This document shows, piece by piece, positions 31,892 through 41,410 of a DNA stretch of 64,000 bases; position 1 is the stretch's first letter, and every line of letters starts with the position of its first letter. The translations under genes were made by a program, and so were the position numbers. The notes under the pieces are model-generated. The model had not been told where the DNA came from. It saw only the letters and a program-made list of their open reading frames with translations, and did no database searches. The DNA comes from Roridomyces roridus (taxonomy: Eukaryota > Basidiomycota > Agaricomycetes > Agaricales > Mycenaceae). The stretch lies in the NCBI GenBank assembly GCA_029378245.1, contig JARKIF010000010.1, positions 1,798,001 through 1,862,000 on the forward strand, read 5' to 3'.

Positions 31892-34042
31892 TCAAACCGA
31901 AATCAGTCCCAGCAATTGGACCAGTGGTTTGAACTTGAAAGCGGCCAGCGCCTTCGTGAAAATATCCGCCGTCATCTCTGCGGTCGGACAGTAGACAACC
32001 TCCAGTTTCCCAGTTTCGATCTGCTCGCGAATAAAGTGGTAACGAATGTCAATGTGCTTCGTTCGAGCGTGAAATTGACCGAGTTCGGCATGTGCGAGAG
32101 CAATGGCCGATTGGTTGTCGTTGTAAATGATGAAGGGGAAATTTATGGTTCCAAAGAGTTCGGCCAGAAAATATCTGAACCAGATAGCCTCCTTGGCAGT
32201 GTACGTGATTGCAATGTATTCAGCTTCCGTCGTGGAAAGTGAAACGATCTCTTGTTGTTTGGATGACCAAGATACGGCAGCGCCGTTCAAAATAAAGGTG
32301 TATCCAGAAATTGCCTTTCTGTTCTCCAGTGACATCCCGTCGGCATCCGCAAAAATATCCAAACCAAGAGTTGAGTCAGACGAACTGTATCTGAGTGCAA
32401 GGGTGCGAGTGCCCTTCAAATATTGGAGTACGCGCTTGGCGGCGTTCCAATGCGGTAAGCCGGGATTGTCCACAAATTTGGATAAGACGCAGACTGTAAA
32501 AGCTAAGTCTGGTCGAGTAGCTGTTGATAGCCAGACGAGTCCTCCAACGAGCTCGCGGTACGGAATGTTGCGCATGTCCGCGGCGGTGGTTGAGTCAGCA
32601 GGACATTGGTCTCGGCTGAGTTGAACAGTGGGGTCAAGAGGAACGGATACTGTCTTGCAGTCCGTCATGTTGAATTTTGCCAGCAACGAGTCGATGTATG
32701 TCGTCTGCGATAATTCCATTGTTCCCTTCTCGCGATCACGTTTGACTTCCATCCCGAGTAACCAGCTGATCGGTCCGAGCATGGTAATCTTGAACATCTC
32801 GGCGATCTGTTGTTGAATTTCGTCAATGAATGCTGGTGAACTCCCAGTGATGGTGCTGTCGTCAATATGGATGGAAAGAAGTGCGATGTCGTTCCCACGA
32901 ACAACGCGATAAACAGCGTGATCAGAATGGAGAGGGTAGATGCCGAGGGTTCCGAGAGAACTCGTAAGTTTCTCATACCACTTGCGGCTCGATTGTTTCA
33001 ATCCGTAGATTGTACATTGAAGTCGGATCACTTCGTCCAAATTGCCGTTTGAATAATGTGGAGCTTGCTCCATATAAATTTCTTCGTCAGGTGAAAATTC
33101 GCCGTTGAGGAATGCCGCCGAGAAATCAAACACTTTGATATCCCAGTCGTAACGTGCGGCTATTGCGAGGATGGTGCGTAGAGATGCCATTTTGGCCGTA
33201 GGAGAGAAGGTTTCAAAGTAATCCACGCCAGGGACTTGAGTGAACCCTCGAGCGACGAGTCGAGCCTTGTACTTGTCAATTTCGCCGTTGGCTTTGCGTT
33301 TGATCCGTAAAGCCCATTTAGATCCGACGACGTTCCGGCCAGCCGGACGTCTGACTAATCCATTACCAAATGTGCCCGTTCTCTTCATCGCTTCCATCTC
33401 TGCATCCATCGCGGCCTTGAACTCTGGCCAGTCGTCTCGCGTCTTTGCCTCTTCGACCGTGGGCGAGTCTGACATGCTCCCCATACCAAGATATGCGAAT
33501 TCCGGCCCTATCTCGTCCAGTAACGAGTCATCCGTGGCTGCCAGGTGTGCGGCTGCGCGCCTTGTTCTGGTACCTTCCACGATGTTCTTCGGGTCAATAT
33601 CGCCACAAATGTTGCGTGGAGCGACCGTCTTCTGCCGTTGGGGTGTATCTGGGGGTGTCGAGAGCGGTGATTCGCTCGGAGGAATGGGATCGGGGTCTAC
33701 AGGCTTAGGTGCGTGCTGGATGCTCTGTGACTCCGTCTTCTGCTGATTATTTCCATTCTCCCCCTCATTCAGCACTCTGTACAATTCGCCTCCACTCCGT
33801 TTGACGTCGGGAAACCTCACGCTACGCTCTACGCGTATGGCACGCGTGTCGGGGTAGTAGATCCGGTGGCCTTCGATGCTGTCAGGGTCAAACCCTAGCC
33901 ACCGTCCTTCCCTCGATCGTCCGTCGAGCTTGCCGTTGTCGTCTACGTGTACGGTGACGTGGCAGCCCCATTCGTGAATGTGTCGGAGGTCGGGCTTAGT
34001 CTTGTGGAATACCTCGTAAGGTGTCCGTCCGCCAAGAACTCG
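31892..34042 (-). CDS. Copia Pol, C-terminal part: reverse transcriptase and RNase H
   Basis: The open frame runs from the break near 34042 (reading RVLGGRTPYEVFHKTKPDL) to the stop at 31892, about 715 codons, with no initiation codon of its own. Early residues include WGCHVTVHVDDNGKLDG and GRWLGFDPDS, the usual end of the integrase region. RT motifs follow: KYKARLVARGFTQVPGVDYFETFSP, DFSAAFLNGE, IYGLKQSSRKWYE and SIHIDDSTI, the last an IDD form of the catalytic YVDD box. RNase H is seen as DADGMSLENRKAISGY, SLSTTEAEYIA, DNQSAIALA and KHIDIRYHF, with TADIFTKAL at the end. It is normally translated as part of one polyprotein with the preceding frame. Confidence 0.9.
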   Translation of the reverse strand, partial: RVLGGRTPYEVFHKTKPDLRHIHEWGCHVTVHVDDNGKLDGRSREGRWLGFDPDSIEGHRIYYPDTRAIRVERSVRFPDVKRSGGELYRVLNEGENGNNQQKTESQSIQHAPKPVDPDPIPPSESPLSTPPDTPQRQKTVAPRNICGDIDPKNIVEGTRTRRAAAHLAATDDSLLDEIGPEFAYLGMGSMSDSPTVEEAKTRDDWPEFKAAMDAEMEAMKRTGTFGNGLVRRPAGRNVVGSKWALRIKRKANGEIDKYKARLVARGFTQVPGVDYFETFSPTAKMASLRTILAIAARYDWDIKVFDFSAAFLNGEFSPDEEIYMEQAPHYSNGNLDEVIRLQCTIYGLKQSSRKWYEKLTSSLGTLGIYPLHSDHAVYRVVRGNDIALLSIHIDDSTITGSSPAFIDEIQQQIAEMFKITMLGPISWLLGMEVKRDREKGTMELSQTTYIDSLLAKFNMTDCKTVSVPLDPTVQLSRDQCPADSTTAADMRNIPYRELVGGLVWLSTATRPDLAFTVCVLSKFVDNPGLPHWNAAKRVLQYLKGTRTLALRYSSSDSTLGLDIFADADGMSLENRKAISGYTFILNGAAVSWSSKQQEIVSLSTTEAEYIAITYTAKEAIWFRYFLAELFGTINFPFIIYNDNQSAIALAHAELGQFHARTKHIDIRYHFIREQIETGKLEVVYCPTAEMTADIFTKALAAFKFKPLVQLLGLISV

Positions 34043-36240
34043 TGTCTACGGTTCTTCAGCCAGACTGCGTGTTTGAGTGCTTCTCCCCATAGGTTCCTCG
34101 GCAATTCTGCTGCGTGCAGCATCGCTCGCACCTTCTCAAGAAGCGTGCGATTCACTCGTTCGGCTACTCCATTGTGCTCGGGAGTGTCGTGTACCGAGTA
34201 TCGTCTTCGTATGCCCTTCTTCGCGAGATAGTCATCAAATTCCCCATTCTTGTACTCGCCACCGTTGTCGGAATGCAGAATTTTAATCTTGATTCCGTGC
34301 TCCGTGCCCCATCGTGCGTCAACATTCTGGAAGGCTTCGAGTGTCTCGTCCTTGCTGTGCATGAGGACAACGACGGTGTAGCGAGAGGCGTCGTCCGTGA
34401 ACGACGAGTAGTAATGCTTCTTCTGGGGTGTTGCGAGCGTCGACGGTCCCCACACGTCGGTGTGAACTTCGTTGCCAACCTCGCTCAATATCTCACGAGC
34501 CGTAGCTCTTGAAATGGGCTTCCTAGTCATCTTGCCGTGCAAGCATGACTTACAATCCTCCGTAGAGGTGCGCCCCGTCTCCTCCAATTCAATCCCAGTG
34601 ACGTTCTTGACGAGATTCTTCGCCACTTCAACAGGGACATGTCCCATGAGCTTATGTAGCTCTTCCGCCGTCGTAACGAGCGGACCAACGTCGGCGAGTT
34701 TCGCGTGAACTCCGGATGGTGGTGCGCGGACAGTGTACAAGCCACGCGTGAGTGGAATGGTGCCGATGCGTCGGTGAGTTGGATCGAATATTCGGCATTC
34801 CGTGTCCCTAAATTGAACAGCGTAGCCGGCTCTTGTGATGCGTCCGATGGAGATTAGGGTGACGCCTAGGTCGGGTACGTACAATACGTCCCGCAATAAG
34901 ACTCTGGTCGTTTTGTTCCGTCCGTCCGGAACTTCAACATGCATATCCCCCGTCCCAAGTGCGTGTAGCATCCTGTTGCCCGCGGCGACAATATCGCGTG
35001 GCTGGACTGAGCGGAAATTTTGCAGTCTTTCTCTTGACGCCGTCATGTGTTGGCTGGCGCCGGAGTCGTATATTTCGAGTTCTGAGGTCGGGTTGGTGGT
35101 GACGGTTGCGGCGATGAGGTCGTTCGAGGTAAGTGACGCAGTTCTAGTTGACTCGTCCTGTGGTTGTTCGCTACCTCGCGGCTCGGCATCCGCACTCGAC
35201 GTCGTGGTCTCCGGCAGAGCCAAACTGTTGTAACAGCCGCCCTCCATCTCCGACGCGTCGTTCTCATGTCCATCAAATCCGTCAAAGTTCAAGTCCACCT
35301 CCAATTCCCGCCGGAACGCAACCCAGGCCGCCTCCAAATCGTCGGTCCTGGCAACGTTCGCTCGATTTCTATTCTTCTGATGAGGGCTCTGTCCCTCTCT
35401 TCCACCTCCCTTCGCCCAGCATTCTTTGGAGACGTGTCCCCTCTTGTGGCAGTTGAAACACTCAACCATCGACTTCTTCGACTTTGACGTAAATCTGTTG
35501 TTGTTGCCGCCTCCGTAGAACGCCACTTCCTTCTCGCCCTTCGATGTAGGTCTCGCAGCTTTGCGATCGGCCTCATCACTGATCCCTTGTAGAACAGTGG
35601 CGGGATCGAGAGTCTTGCCAAGAAGCGTGGCGGCGCCCGTGAGTGCCGAAAGATATGTTTCGTATGATGCGGGTAGGGAGCCCAGGACGATAGCGACAAA
35701 ATTATCGTCTCCGGGATCGGCGGCCATAGCGATGAGGTCCGCCCGAATTGTTTGCAGTTTGTTGAGGTGAGCTTTGACGTCTCCCCCTTCTGCACAACGT
35801 TCGTCTTGAAGTTTACGGCGTAAGTCGACCGTAACCATCTTCGACTTCTTCTCAAATTCGTCCTTCACCCTCACCCACATTGCCCTAGCATTTGCTGCAT
35901 CCTTCACCTTCAAGAATAGCGAGTCGGGAAGAACAGAGGCGATGCCTTGTTTGATGATGGCCTGTTCGGATTTCCAGACACGCCGACGTGCGAAGTAGGC
36001 ATTCATAGCCGACGTTTCCGCCGTCGTTGGTGCTGCAGCGTCAGCAACGGTCGGGGCTGATGGTTCCGCCGCCGTGCCCAAGGGTGTATGCTCGAAGTGG
36101 TCGCTGAGTCCCGCCGCGTCCAGCGCGAAGAGAAAACGATCACGGAAGAAGACCCAATTTGTTCCGTCGGCCTTGCAACCAGGGAGCTTCGTGAAGTATT
36201 CGCCTAGTTTCGCCGTCGAGGACAGTGTGTTGGTAGACAT
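33943..36240 (-). CDS. Copia Gag-protease-integrase polyprotein part
   Basis: ATG at 36240 opens 765 codons. Gag region: TNWVFFRDRFLFALDAAG, typical copia UBN2-type Gag. A zinc knuckle CFNCHKRGHVSKECW (C-x2-C-x4-H-x4-C) is followed by the protease active site YDSGASQHMT. Integrase: the GAG-pre-integrase segment LHKLMGHVPVEVAKNLVK with CKSCLHGKMTR, then the catalytic core EVHTDVWGP, SFTDDASRYT, ILHSDNGGEYKN and TPEHNGVAERVNRTLLE, carrying the D-D-E triad. After WLKNRRH the frame departs from homology at about 34042 and ends at 33943, whereas the next frame continues the protein. Loss of one C in a CC pair would explain this. Confidence 0.92.
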   Translation of the reverse strand: MSTNTLSSTAKLGEYFTKLPGCKADGTNWVFFRDRFLFALDAAGLSDHFEHTPLGTAAEPSAPTVADAAAPTTAETSAMNAYFARRRVWKSEQAIIKQGIASVLPDSLFLKVKDAANARAMWVRVKDEFEKKSKMVTVDLRRKLQDERCAEGGDVKAHLNKLQTIRADLIAMAADPGDDNFVAIVLGSLPASYETYLSALTGAATLLGKTLDPATVLQGISDEADRKAARPTSKGEKEVAFYGGGNNNRFTSKSKKSMVECFNCHKRGHVSKECWAKGGGREGQSPHQKNRNRANVARTDDLEAAWVAFRRELEVDLNFDGFDGHENDASEMEGGCYNSLALPETTTSSADAEPRGSEQPQDESTRTASLTSNDLIAATVTTNPTSELEIYDSGASQHMTASRERLQNFRSVQPRDIVAAGNRMLHALGTGDMHVEVPDGRNKTTRVLLRDVLYVPDLGVTLISIGRITRAGYAVQFRDTECRIFDPTHRRIGTIPLTRGLYTVRAPPSGVHAKLADVGPLVTTAEELHKLMGHVPVEVAKNLVKNVTGIELEETGRTSTEDCKSCLHGKMTRKPISRATAREILSEVGNEVHTDVWGPSTLATPQKKHYYSSFTDDASRYTVVVLMHSKDETLEAFQNVDARWGTEHGIKIKILHSDNGGEYKNGEFDDYLAKKGIRRRYSVHDTPEHNGVAERVNRTLLEKVRAMLHAAELPRNLWGEALKHAVWLKNRRHEFLADGHLTRYSTRLSPTSDTFTNGAATSPYT

Positions 36241-36469
36241 GATGAGGTAAGGTCACAGAGAGTCAAGATTCAAGTAAGCACAGATACGTATATCTGTAAA
36301 ACAAATGTGAGTGATTTAAAATCGGTTCGTAAACCCTATAAGCTTGATGTCGTCGAGTCCAGCTCGAGTCAATATGCGCTAGATCCTGAAAGTCAGTAGT
36401 TAGCCTTGAACGGTTCAGGCTGATGAGGATGGTTCAGGCACGAGGTATCAGCGTCGGGGGCCAATAACC

Positions 36470-36755
36470 TGTAGAAAGTTGGGGGATGTAATTCTATATT
36501 CAAGCTACCTACGTCGAGGCTTTTCCCAAGCTACCTACGTCGAGGCTTTTATACCTCTACAAAGAACAATAGAACAAATAATCTACAAAGTAAGAGTCAT
36601 ATAGAAAGTAGTAGAGCGATAGGGAATAGCAACGGGTGGAGCAACAAAGTGGAGTGTTGCCATAGTTCAGCTATGGCTATGTTCGGGCATGCCTCGGGCA
36701 TGTTCGACAACGGGCTGTGCGCAGCCTCGTGCTCGGTTTGCTCCAACTTCCAACA
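36470..36755 (-). repeat. 5' LTR of copia element (286 bp)
   Basis: This is the same sequence as the LTR at 31625-31884 but with a 26-bp tandem duplication (two copies of AAGCTACCTACGTCGAGGCT within about 36502-36552). Internal sequence (36241-36469) between it and gag should contain the primer binding site. The bases directly after it in element sense are GGTTATTGGCCCCCGACGC; I cannot match these to a specific tRNA. Confidence 0.9.
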
Positions 36756-36760
36756 CGCTT
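36756..36760. repeat. Target-site duplication (right) of copia element
   Basis: CGCTT, identical to 31620-31624. Confidence 0.85.
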
Positions 36761-37157
36761 TCCGGTGCGTCACCACAAATGACACTGAATTGTATTCGAA
36801 AGTGGGGTTCCCTGCCAAGATGCCGCCCGGAATCCGACCGAGTCCAGATGTGAGGTGCTTCCAAGTACAGTGCCGAGCAAAAAGCCGCCGACGGATGAGC
36901 CGATGCCGCCCGGAAGCCGACCGAGGGACATGTTGATTGACTGGATTTTGCTGGATTGCGGCCATACGCACAAGCATGGTACCCACGACTTGAGAGGGAG
37001 AAGATGAGCGTAGCAGAAGAAGAGCATTCGTGGCTGTGCCTTCCGATCGTGATCCGCACTCTGCCGATGACTCGACTTCAAGGCAAAAGTACATAATGTA
37101 CCGGGACATCGCGTTCCGGTACCCGAGATAGTCGATCTGTGCTCCGTTATCGCGCTC
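36761..37157. other. Spacer with a short direct repeat
   Basis: No gene is seen. The phrase GATGCCGCCCGGAA-CCGACCGAG occurs twice (about 36820-36842 and 36901-36923). The rest is unremarkable. Confidence 0.4.
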
Positions 37158-38252
37158 CTGTACAGAGTTTACAGCTAAATGCGGAACATAAGGCGCGGCT
37201 CGATTTTTGTCAAATTTCGTGACATTTCGATCACTTTCAGTAATTACGCTGTTGTGGGCTCGTTTCTTTTCCGAGTGTCTTCGGACATGGACCAATCGAT
37301 TCCCACTGTCGTTTTACAGTGCTTAGGCCACAAGAATCATTTGTGTTATTGCATCATTCTGTCAAATCAAGGGATCCGATGTTTTTCAACCTTTGACACT
37401 TTAACTGCCTTTGGAATGTTTTTGTGCACTAAATATTGAACCATTAGTCTCTCACAGGTGCCACACAGTGCGTGGGGTGGTCTGTGCAGCCATGTATGCC
37501 GCGGTTCTGTGTCTATTTATCATAACAGAGGTGCATCACAACATGACCATATTGTTAGCCACAGGACTCCGCGGCAGATATTCTGAGCATGTCTGACTAC
37601 AGTTCAGGGTCACATCTCAAAGTTCCGGGCTATCCGGAGGCACCGGAATCTGTTGATTCAATGCAGAGTGCAGCACAACCACTCGAATGATTGTGCTTGT
37701 CACACTTGTGTCACGCATTCCGAGCGTCTGTCGGGCAGCGTTCTGCTCGTTTTCCGTTGCGTAAGTGGCCCTCGGATGAGACGGGATGATGGTACGGGAT
37801 GTCTATGAGTGGCACCACATGGGTGGTTTGAGAAAATTAGCCCGCCACGAGCTGAGATACAACTGAACAGTGATGGCAAGAGATATTGATACACCTACTT
37901 TTTCCTCATGAATCTGGACACAATTTTCGGCCATGGCGCACTGTATCAGATGTAGGAGAGTGCCCAGGTCAAATATTGGGACCCCAGTACATTCCCCTCA
38001 ACTGCTGGTGTGTCAATAGTTGAAATTAATCATTTGCTTCTCTGGGGTTCATATTCATACGAAGCCAATTCATTCAAGTACCCTAGGCACTGTAGAAGGA
38101 CGGTGGGAATCGATTGGTTCATATCCGAAGACAATCGGAAAAGAAACGAGCCCGCAACAGCGTAATTACTGAAAGTGATCGAAATGTCACGAAAATTGAC
38201 AAAAATCGAGCCGCGCCTTATGTTCCGCATTTAGCTGTAAATGGCATGTACC
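37158..38252. mobile_element. Element with long terminal inverted repeats (about 165-175 bp), non-coding interior
   Basis: 37163-37335 and the reverse complement of 38083-38250 are nearly identical, sharing TTACAGCTAAATGCGGAACA, CGCGGCTCGATTTTTGTCAA, GTAATTACGCTGTTG and ACCAATCGATTCCCAC. The roughly 750 bp between them contains no transposase-like frame. This looks like a non-autonomous DNA transposon with long inverted repeats (MULE-like in form) or a hairpin locus. No target duplication could be fixed; GTAC-containing words lie near both outer ends. Transcription through it would give a long fold-back RNA. Confidence 0.6.
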
Positions 38253-39680
38253 CCAGTGCACCGGCAGGATCAATACTGCATATTTGGGCTCCCTGGAGTC
38301 GTCGGAGCTCCTCAAAAATAAAACGAGGCTGATCCGGACATTGCAGCAGCATTTCGGCACGTTGCCTCGACAAATGCGCGATCAAGGCTTGATCACCCCA
38401 TCAGCAGATTGTAAGCGATGCTTGATGTCCGTTTCCCTACAGATGCCAGTGGTCCCATTCAGGTAAAGGGAATCCACCAGTGGTTCCTAACATGTGTGAA
38501 GGATGGGCAGGAAAGGCTCAAAGTCGAGTAGATCACATTATTTCCGGCCGGGTATCCATGTGTTGCCAGCTAGGTCAAGAAACTGATGTCTGCGGTACTA
38601 GATAGTTGCATTTTCCTCCACCATTGGGAAGGGGTGTTTCCTTGAGTCTTGAATAGCCCCCGGCTTGCAAAATGGGAAGTTATCCGGCTCGACATGCGCT
38701 CCACTGCCTGGGAAGTGGGTGGTATCACCATCTCCTGATGGGACAAAAAAAACTCACCGATTTCAATGCAACACGGACACGCAGGTCTCTCGGCATATTT
38801 TTACGGGATATTCCTTATTCAGAGGATCATTTCCCCCTGCAACATCCAAGGATTCCGTCCAGCGGGTCCCGAGATATTTAAACTCTGGACAGGAAAGCCA
38901 TAACAACTGTACATCAAAGCATCGTCGACTAGACAGATCTGTGATGCGGGATGGACCGGAACTTGATGTCCGCCGGACCAGATGCCTATATCAAGTGGAC
39001 CGGAACATGATCGCCGGTACAGGAACGTGATTCCCGTGGACATTTAAGGTACACGCGACTTCAAGAGGCAGCAGATTAAGTGATGTTCGACACAGGCTTG
39101 ATAACTCCGGATGGCAGTGATCTGATGTAGAAAGGCACAAAATGCATTGAGCTGCCTCAAAAGTCAAGTGCACTAGTCTACTGTACGATTTCGATCAATT
39201 CGAATGTTCACAAGTCACAGCCAATTTTTCATACGTAAATTTCCGTATGTCACAGGGTCACAGACGAAAATTCGCTCTGCCGAGGCTTTCCGCAGCTCGC
39301 CGAGGCCTGCCGGCGGATCAAATTCCCTTTTGGGACGTGCCGGCCGTCGGCTACGAATGGTTTCATTCGTATGGAAAGTCACACGTCAAAATGCCATCCG
39401 AATTGATCGAAATGGTACAGTACAACTCATCTTCCACCCATTGTCAAGCAGAAAAAGATCGGACCAGCGGAGGGCAGTTGTCGGCAACAGTCGGACTTCA
39501 CGGAGCTAAGTCTTATTAGGGTAGGGGGGGTATGTAAGCAGAGATCAATCAGTATCGAACATCAATTGATCTGGTGCCTCTTGCTCGACTTGCTCCCAAC
39601 CACCACTTGCAGATTCTGCAGATGATGCCTCCCTCGTTGGCTTGCATCGTCTAATTTCCTTCAAACTCCATCCTTGCTGG
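38253..39680. other. Gene-free region
   Basis: There is no supported coding sequence. A phrase of the type GGACCGGAAC-TGAT recurs around 38951-39010. A 101-codon frame at 39204-39509 and an overlapping one have no recognisable features. Confidence 0.4.
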
Positions 39681-39689
39681 CCTACATAT

Positions 39690-39803
39690 GTCGCTAGCGC
39701 TCATCCTGCTGTGCAATTCATGCGGCTTTATGAGCGCTTGAAGGGCGCGCCAAGGCCGCCTGAGTTGGAGCGGAACACGATCAAGCCGGGGACGAAGAGG
39801 TAG
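39690..39803 (+). pseudogene. GATA zinc-finger gene relic (3' end)
   Basis: One frame gives LLCNSCG, the second half of a GATA finger. An adjacent frame gives LYERLKGAPRPPELERNTIKPGTKR and then a stop at 39801-39803, the typical sequence following CNACG in fungal GATA fingers. The two halves are separated by a two-base frame change, and no first half (C-x2-C) is seen upstream, where stops are frequent. It resembles, but is not a close copy of, the end of the GATA gene at 26.3 kb. Confidence 0.65.
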
Positions 39804-40038
39804 ATGCGGTTGAGTAGGAGTTTGGATTTGGACTTGCTTTGATGTGTTGTATTGATCCCAATTGATTATTTATTCTCTGAACGCGGTGCCGATCCGATGA
39901 TTGCCAGCCACCGGAGCTTGATGACGATGGAAACCCATTTCGATAAATAATACTAGGTGCTCTACATTAGGTTTTTTCCAATACATGTGTTACGATTCTG
40001 AGCAAACGCTTCAGTTCCAAGTTCAACCCATCAACCCA

Positions 40039-40699
40039 TCAATCAATCTTTCGCCCGCTCTGCAGTAACACAGCTGCCGTGATGCAGACTTCGAGTAGCC
40101 CTATTTGAACTGCCACGGCTGTGAGATCGAGGACGACTTCATCATCCTCGCGAGACATCCGGGCGTACATCTCGGGTTCGCCGAGGCCGGCCGAGTAGAG
40201 CTGCAAACCGTGTTGAGTTATTTCAAAGGTATCCAGAAAAGGGACCCACGCAAATGTCCGCATCGTCCTTTGCCCAGACAAAGGTCTTATTCAACGCTTT
40301 CATTGTCCGATAACTTTTATCGGAAGACAACGCAAGCCACTGCGCTGCCGAATTCTTCGGCACGGCATCCCGGATTTCAACCACCGGATGCCTCGCCCAC
40401 TCGATAATCGCACGCGGCTGATTCGCCGCATTGTGGATCACGGTGAATCCGGGAGTGGGGTTATCGGTACGCACGGAGAAGCAGGGCCGCATGTTAGGGT
40501 CTACGACGGTTGATTGGAGGATTGTCGGGTTGTAGCGCGTCAGTCGGAAGGTGAGGAGGCGCGACGCGTGGGAGGGCTGGCCAGGGCCGTTGGGGTAGGG
40601 TAGCGCTCCGAATATGGAGGGTTGTGGGACGGTCCCTGAGATTCTGGAAGACGAGTTGTTGTTGCTCCAGCCGCCTTGAGCGTATGGGTTGAGTGACAT
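40039..40699 (-). CDS. DUF6593-like protein, paralogue A
   Basis: Exons 40250-40699 and 40039-40200, with a 49-nt intron after the Cys of DADIC, give 203 residues. A flexible N-terminus (NPYAQGGWSNNNSSSR) precedes a compact beta-rich domain: LLTFRLTRYNPTILQSTVVD, PCFSVRTDNPTPGFTVIHN, PRAIIEWARHPVVEIRD, KALNKTFVWAKD, LYSAGLGEPEMYARMSRED. A helical C-terminus follows (IGLLEVCITAAVLLQSG). This pattern matches agaricomycete DUF6593 proteins, which are thought to adopt a tubby-C-terminal/LURP-like fold; function is unknown. Paralogues lie at 42713 and 52217. The gene is one arm of an inverted duplication. Confidence 0.8.
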
Positions 40700-41410
40700 G
40701 GCTAAGAGATGGGAGATGCTTGAAGTTGTTGTTATTGGATGCAGCAGCGTCCTCCCAGCTTTAATACGTGTAGCTTTACCCCAGTCTGCTGTGGCTTTCT
40801 ATTCGTTTCGGTAGTAGATACACCCTCTTCCCGCCAATTTCTGTTTTGGTTGCCCGAATGTTTGGACACAGCCTGCGGTGTTACCGGCAGCATCTTGGCC
40901 AGGCAGGAAGTAACAAGCACCCAGCACTCTATACACGCGCAAGGAACGTCGCATTACCCATGAGTCGTGACCAAGGTACCATTGGAGAGAAACTCGCCCG
41001 TTGTTCGAGCCTTAGTCAAGCTCAGGTGTTGAATAACCCGGGGGGAAACGCGACTCTGTTCTGGAACGGATCAAACGCATACCGAGAAGAGTAAGATCCG
41101 CGGAGTGACTCGTGTGGTCGTGAGGCTGTTGATTCTGATGTTCGTCTTGTTGAGTAATGTGGGCGCTCCTCCGGTTCGATTGTGAATGCAGCTATTTCGA
41201 CATTACCAGCGGTCAGGGACAGCCCAACTGTGTTTCTCTCGGCACTTGAGCGTCGGATACACGATCAGAACAACCAACAGAAGCAGCGGGTACCCAGACG
41301 CAGAGGGAGTGCAGGTTTGACGAGAAACCCGGCGGCAAACCCGCGCTTCCGTCGATCACACGCCACTATTTGGGTTTGCGGCTGGGTTCACTGCTGTAGC
41401 CCATGAGGGT
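40039..41410. repeat. Inverted segmental duplication, left arm
   Basis: The arm comprises DUF6593-like gene A and about 700 bp of its upstream DNA. The reverse complement matches 51285-52881 in the same order: the gene, a block with AGCTGGGAGGACGCTGCTGCA, a block with GGAACGGATCAAACGCATAC followed by GTAAGATCCGCGG, and a distal block with GCGTCGGATACACGATCAGA and CGCAGAGGGAGTGC. Non-coding parts have diverged with indels. Confidence 0.75.

Larger units (their letters stand above)
31625..36755 (-). mobile_element. Ty1/copia LTR retrotransposon, near-complete, 5.13 kb
   Basis: Two LTRs (31625-31884 and 36470-36755) flank gag and pol in copia order: Gag and zinc knuckle, protease, integrase, reverse transcriptase, RNase H. 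CGCTT target duplications lie on both sides. The LTRs appear identical by eye apart from a 26-bp tandem duplication in the 5' LTR, so insertion was recent. It sits in the upstream region of reductase copy 2. Pol is interrupted by one frameshift between integrase and reverse transcriptase near 34042, so this copy may be non-autonomous. Confidence 0.93.

Noticed and set aside
33240..33746. 168-codon plus-strand ORF
   Set aside because: It is antisense to the copia reverse transcriptase region and is a shadow frame.
36241..36469. Initiator-Met tRNA primer binding site of the copia element
   Set aside because: The expected TGGTATCAGAGC-type word is not adjacent to the 5' LTR. Only a reversed partial resemblance is present, so no primer tRNA is assigned.
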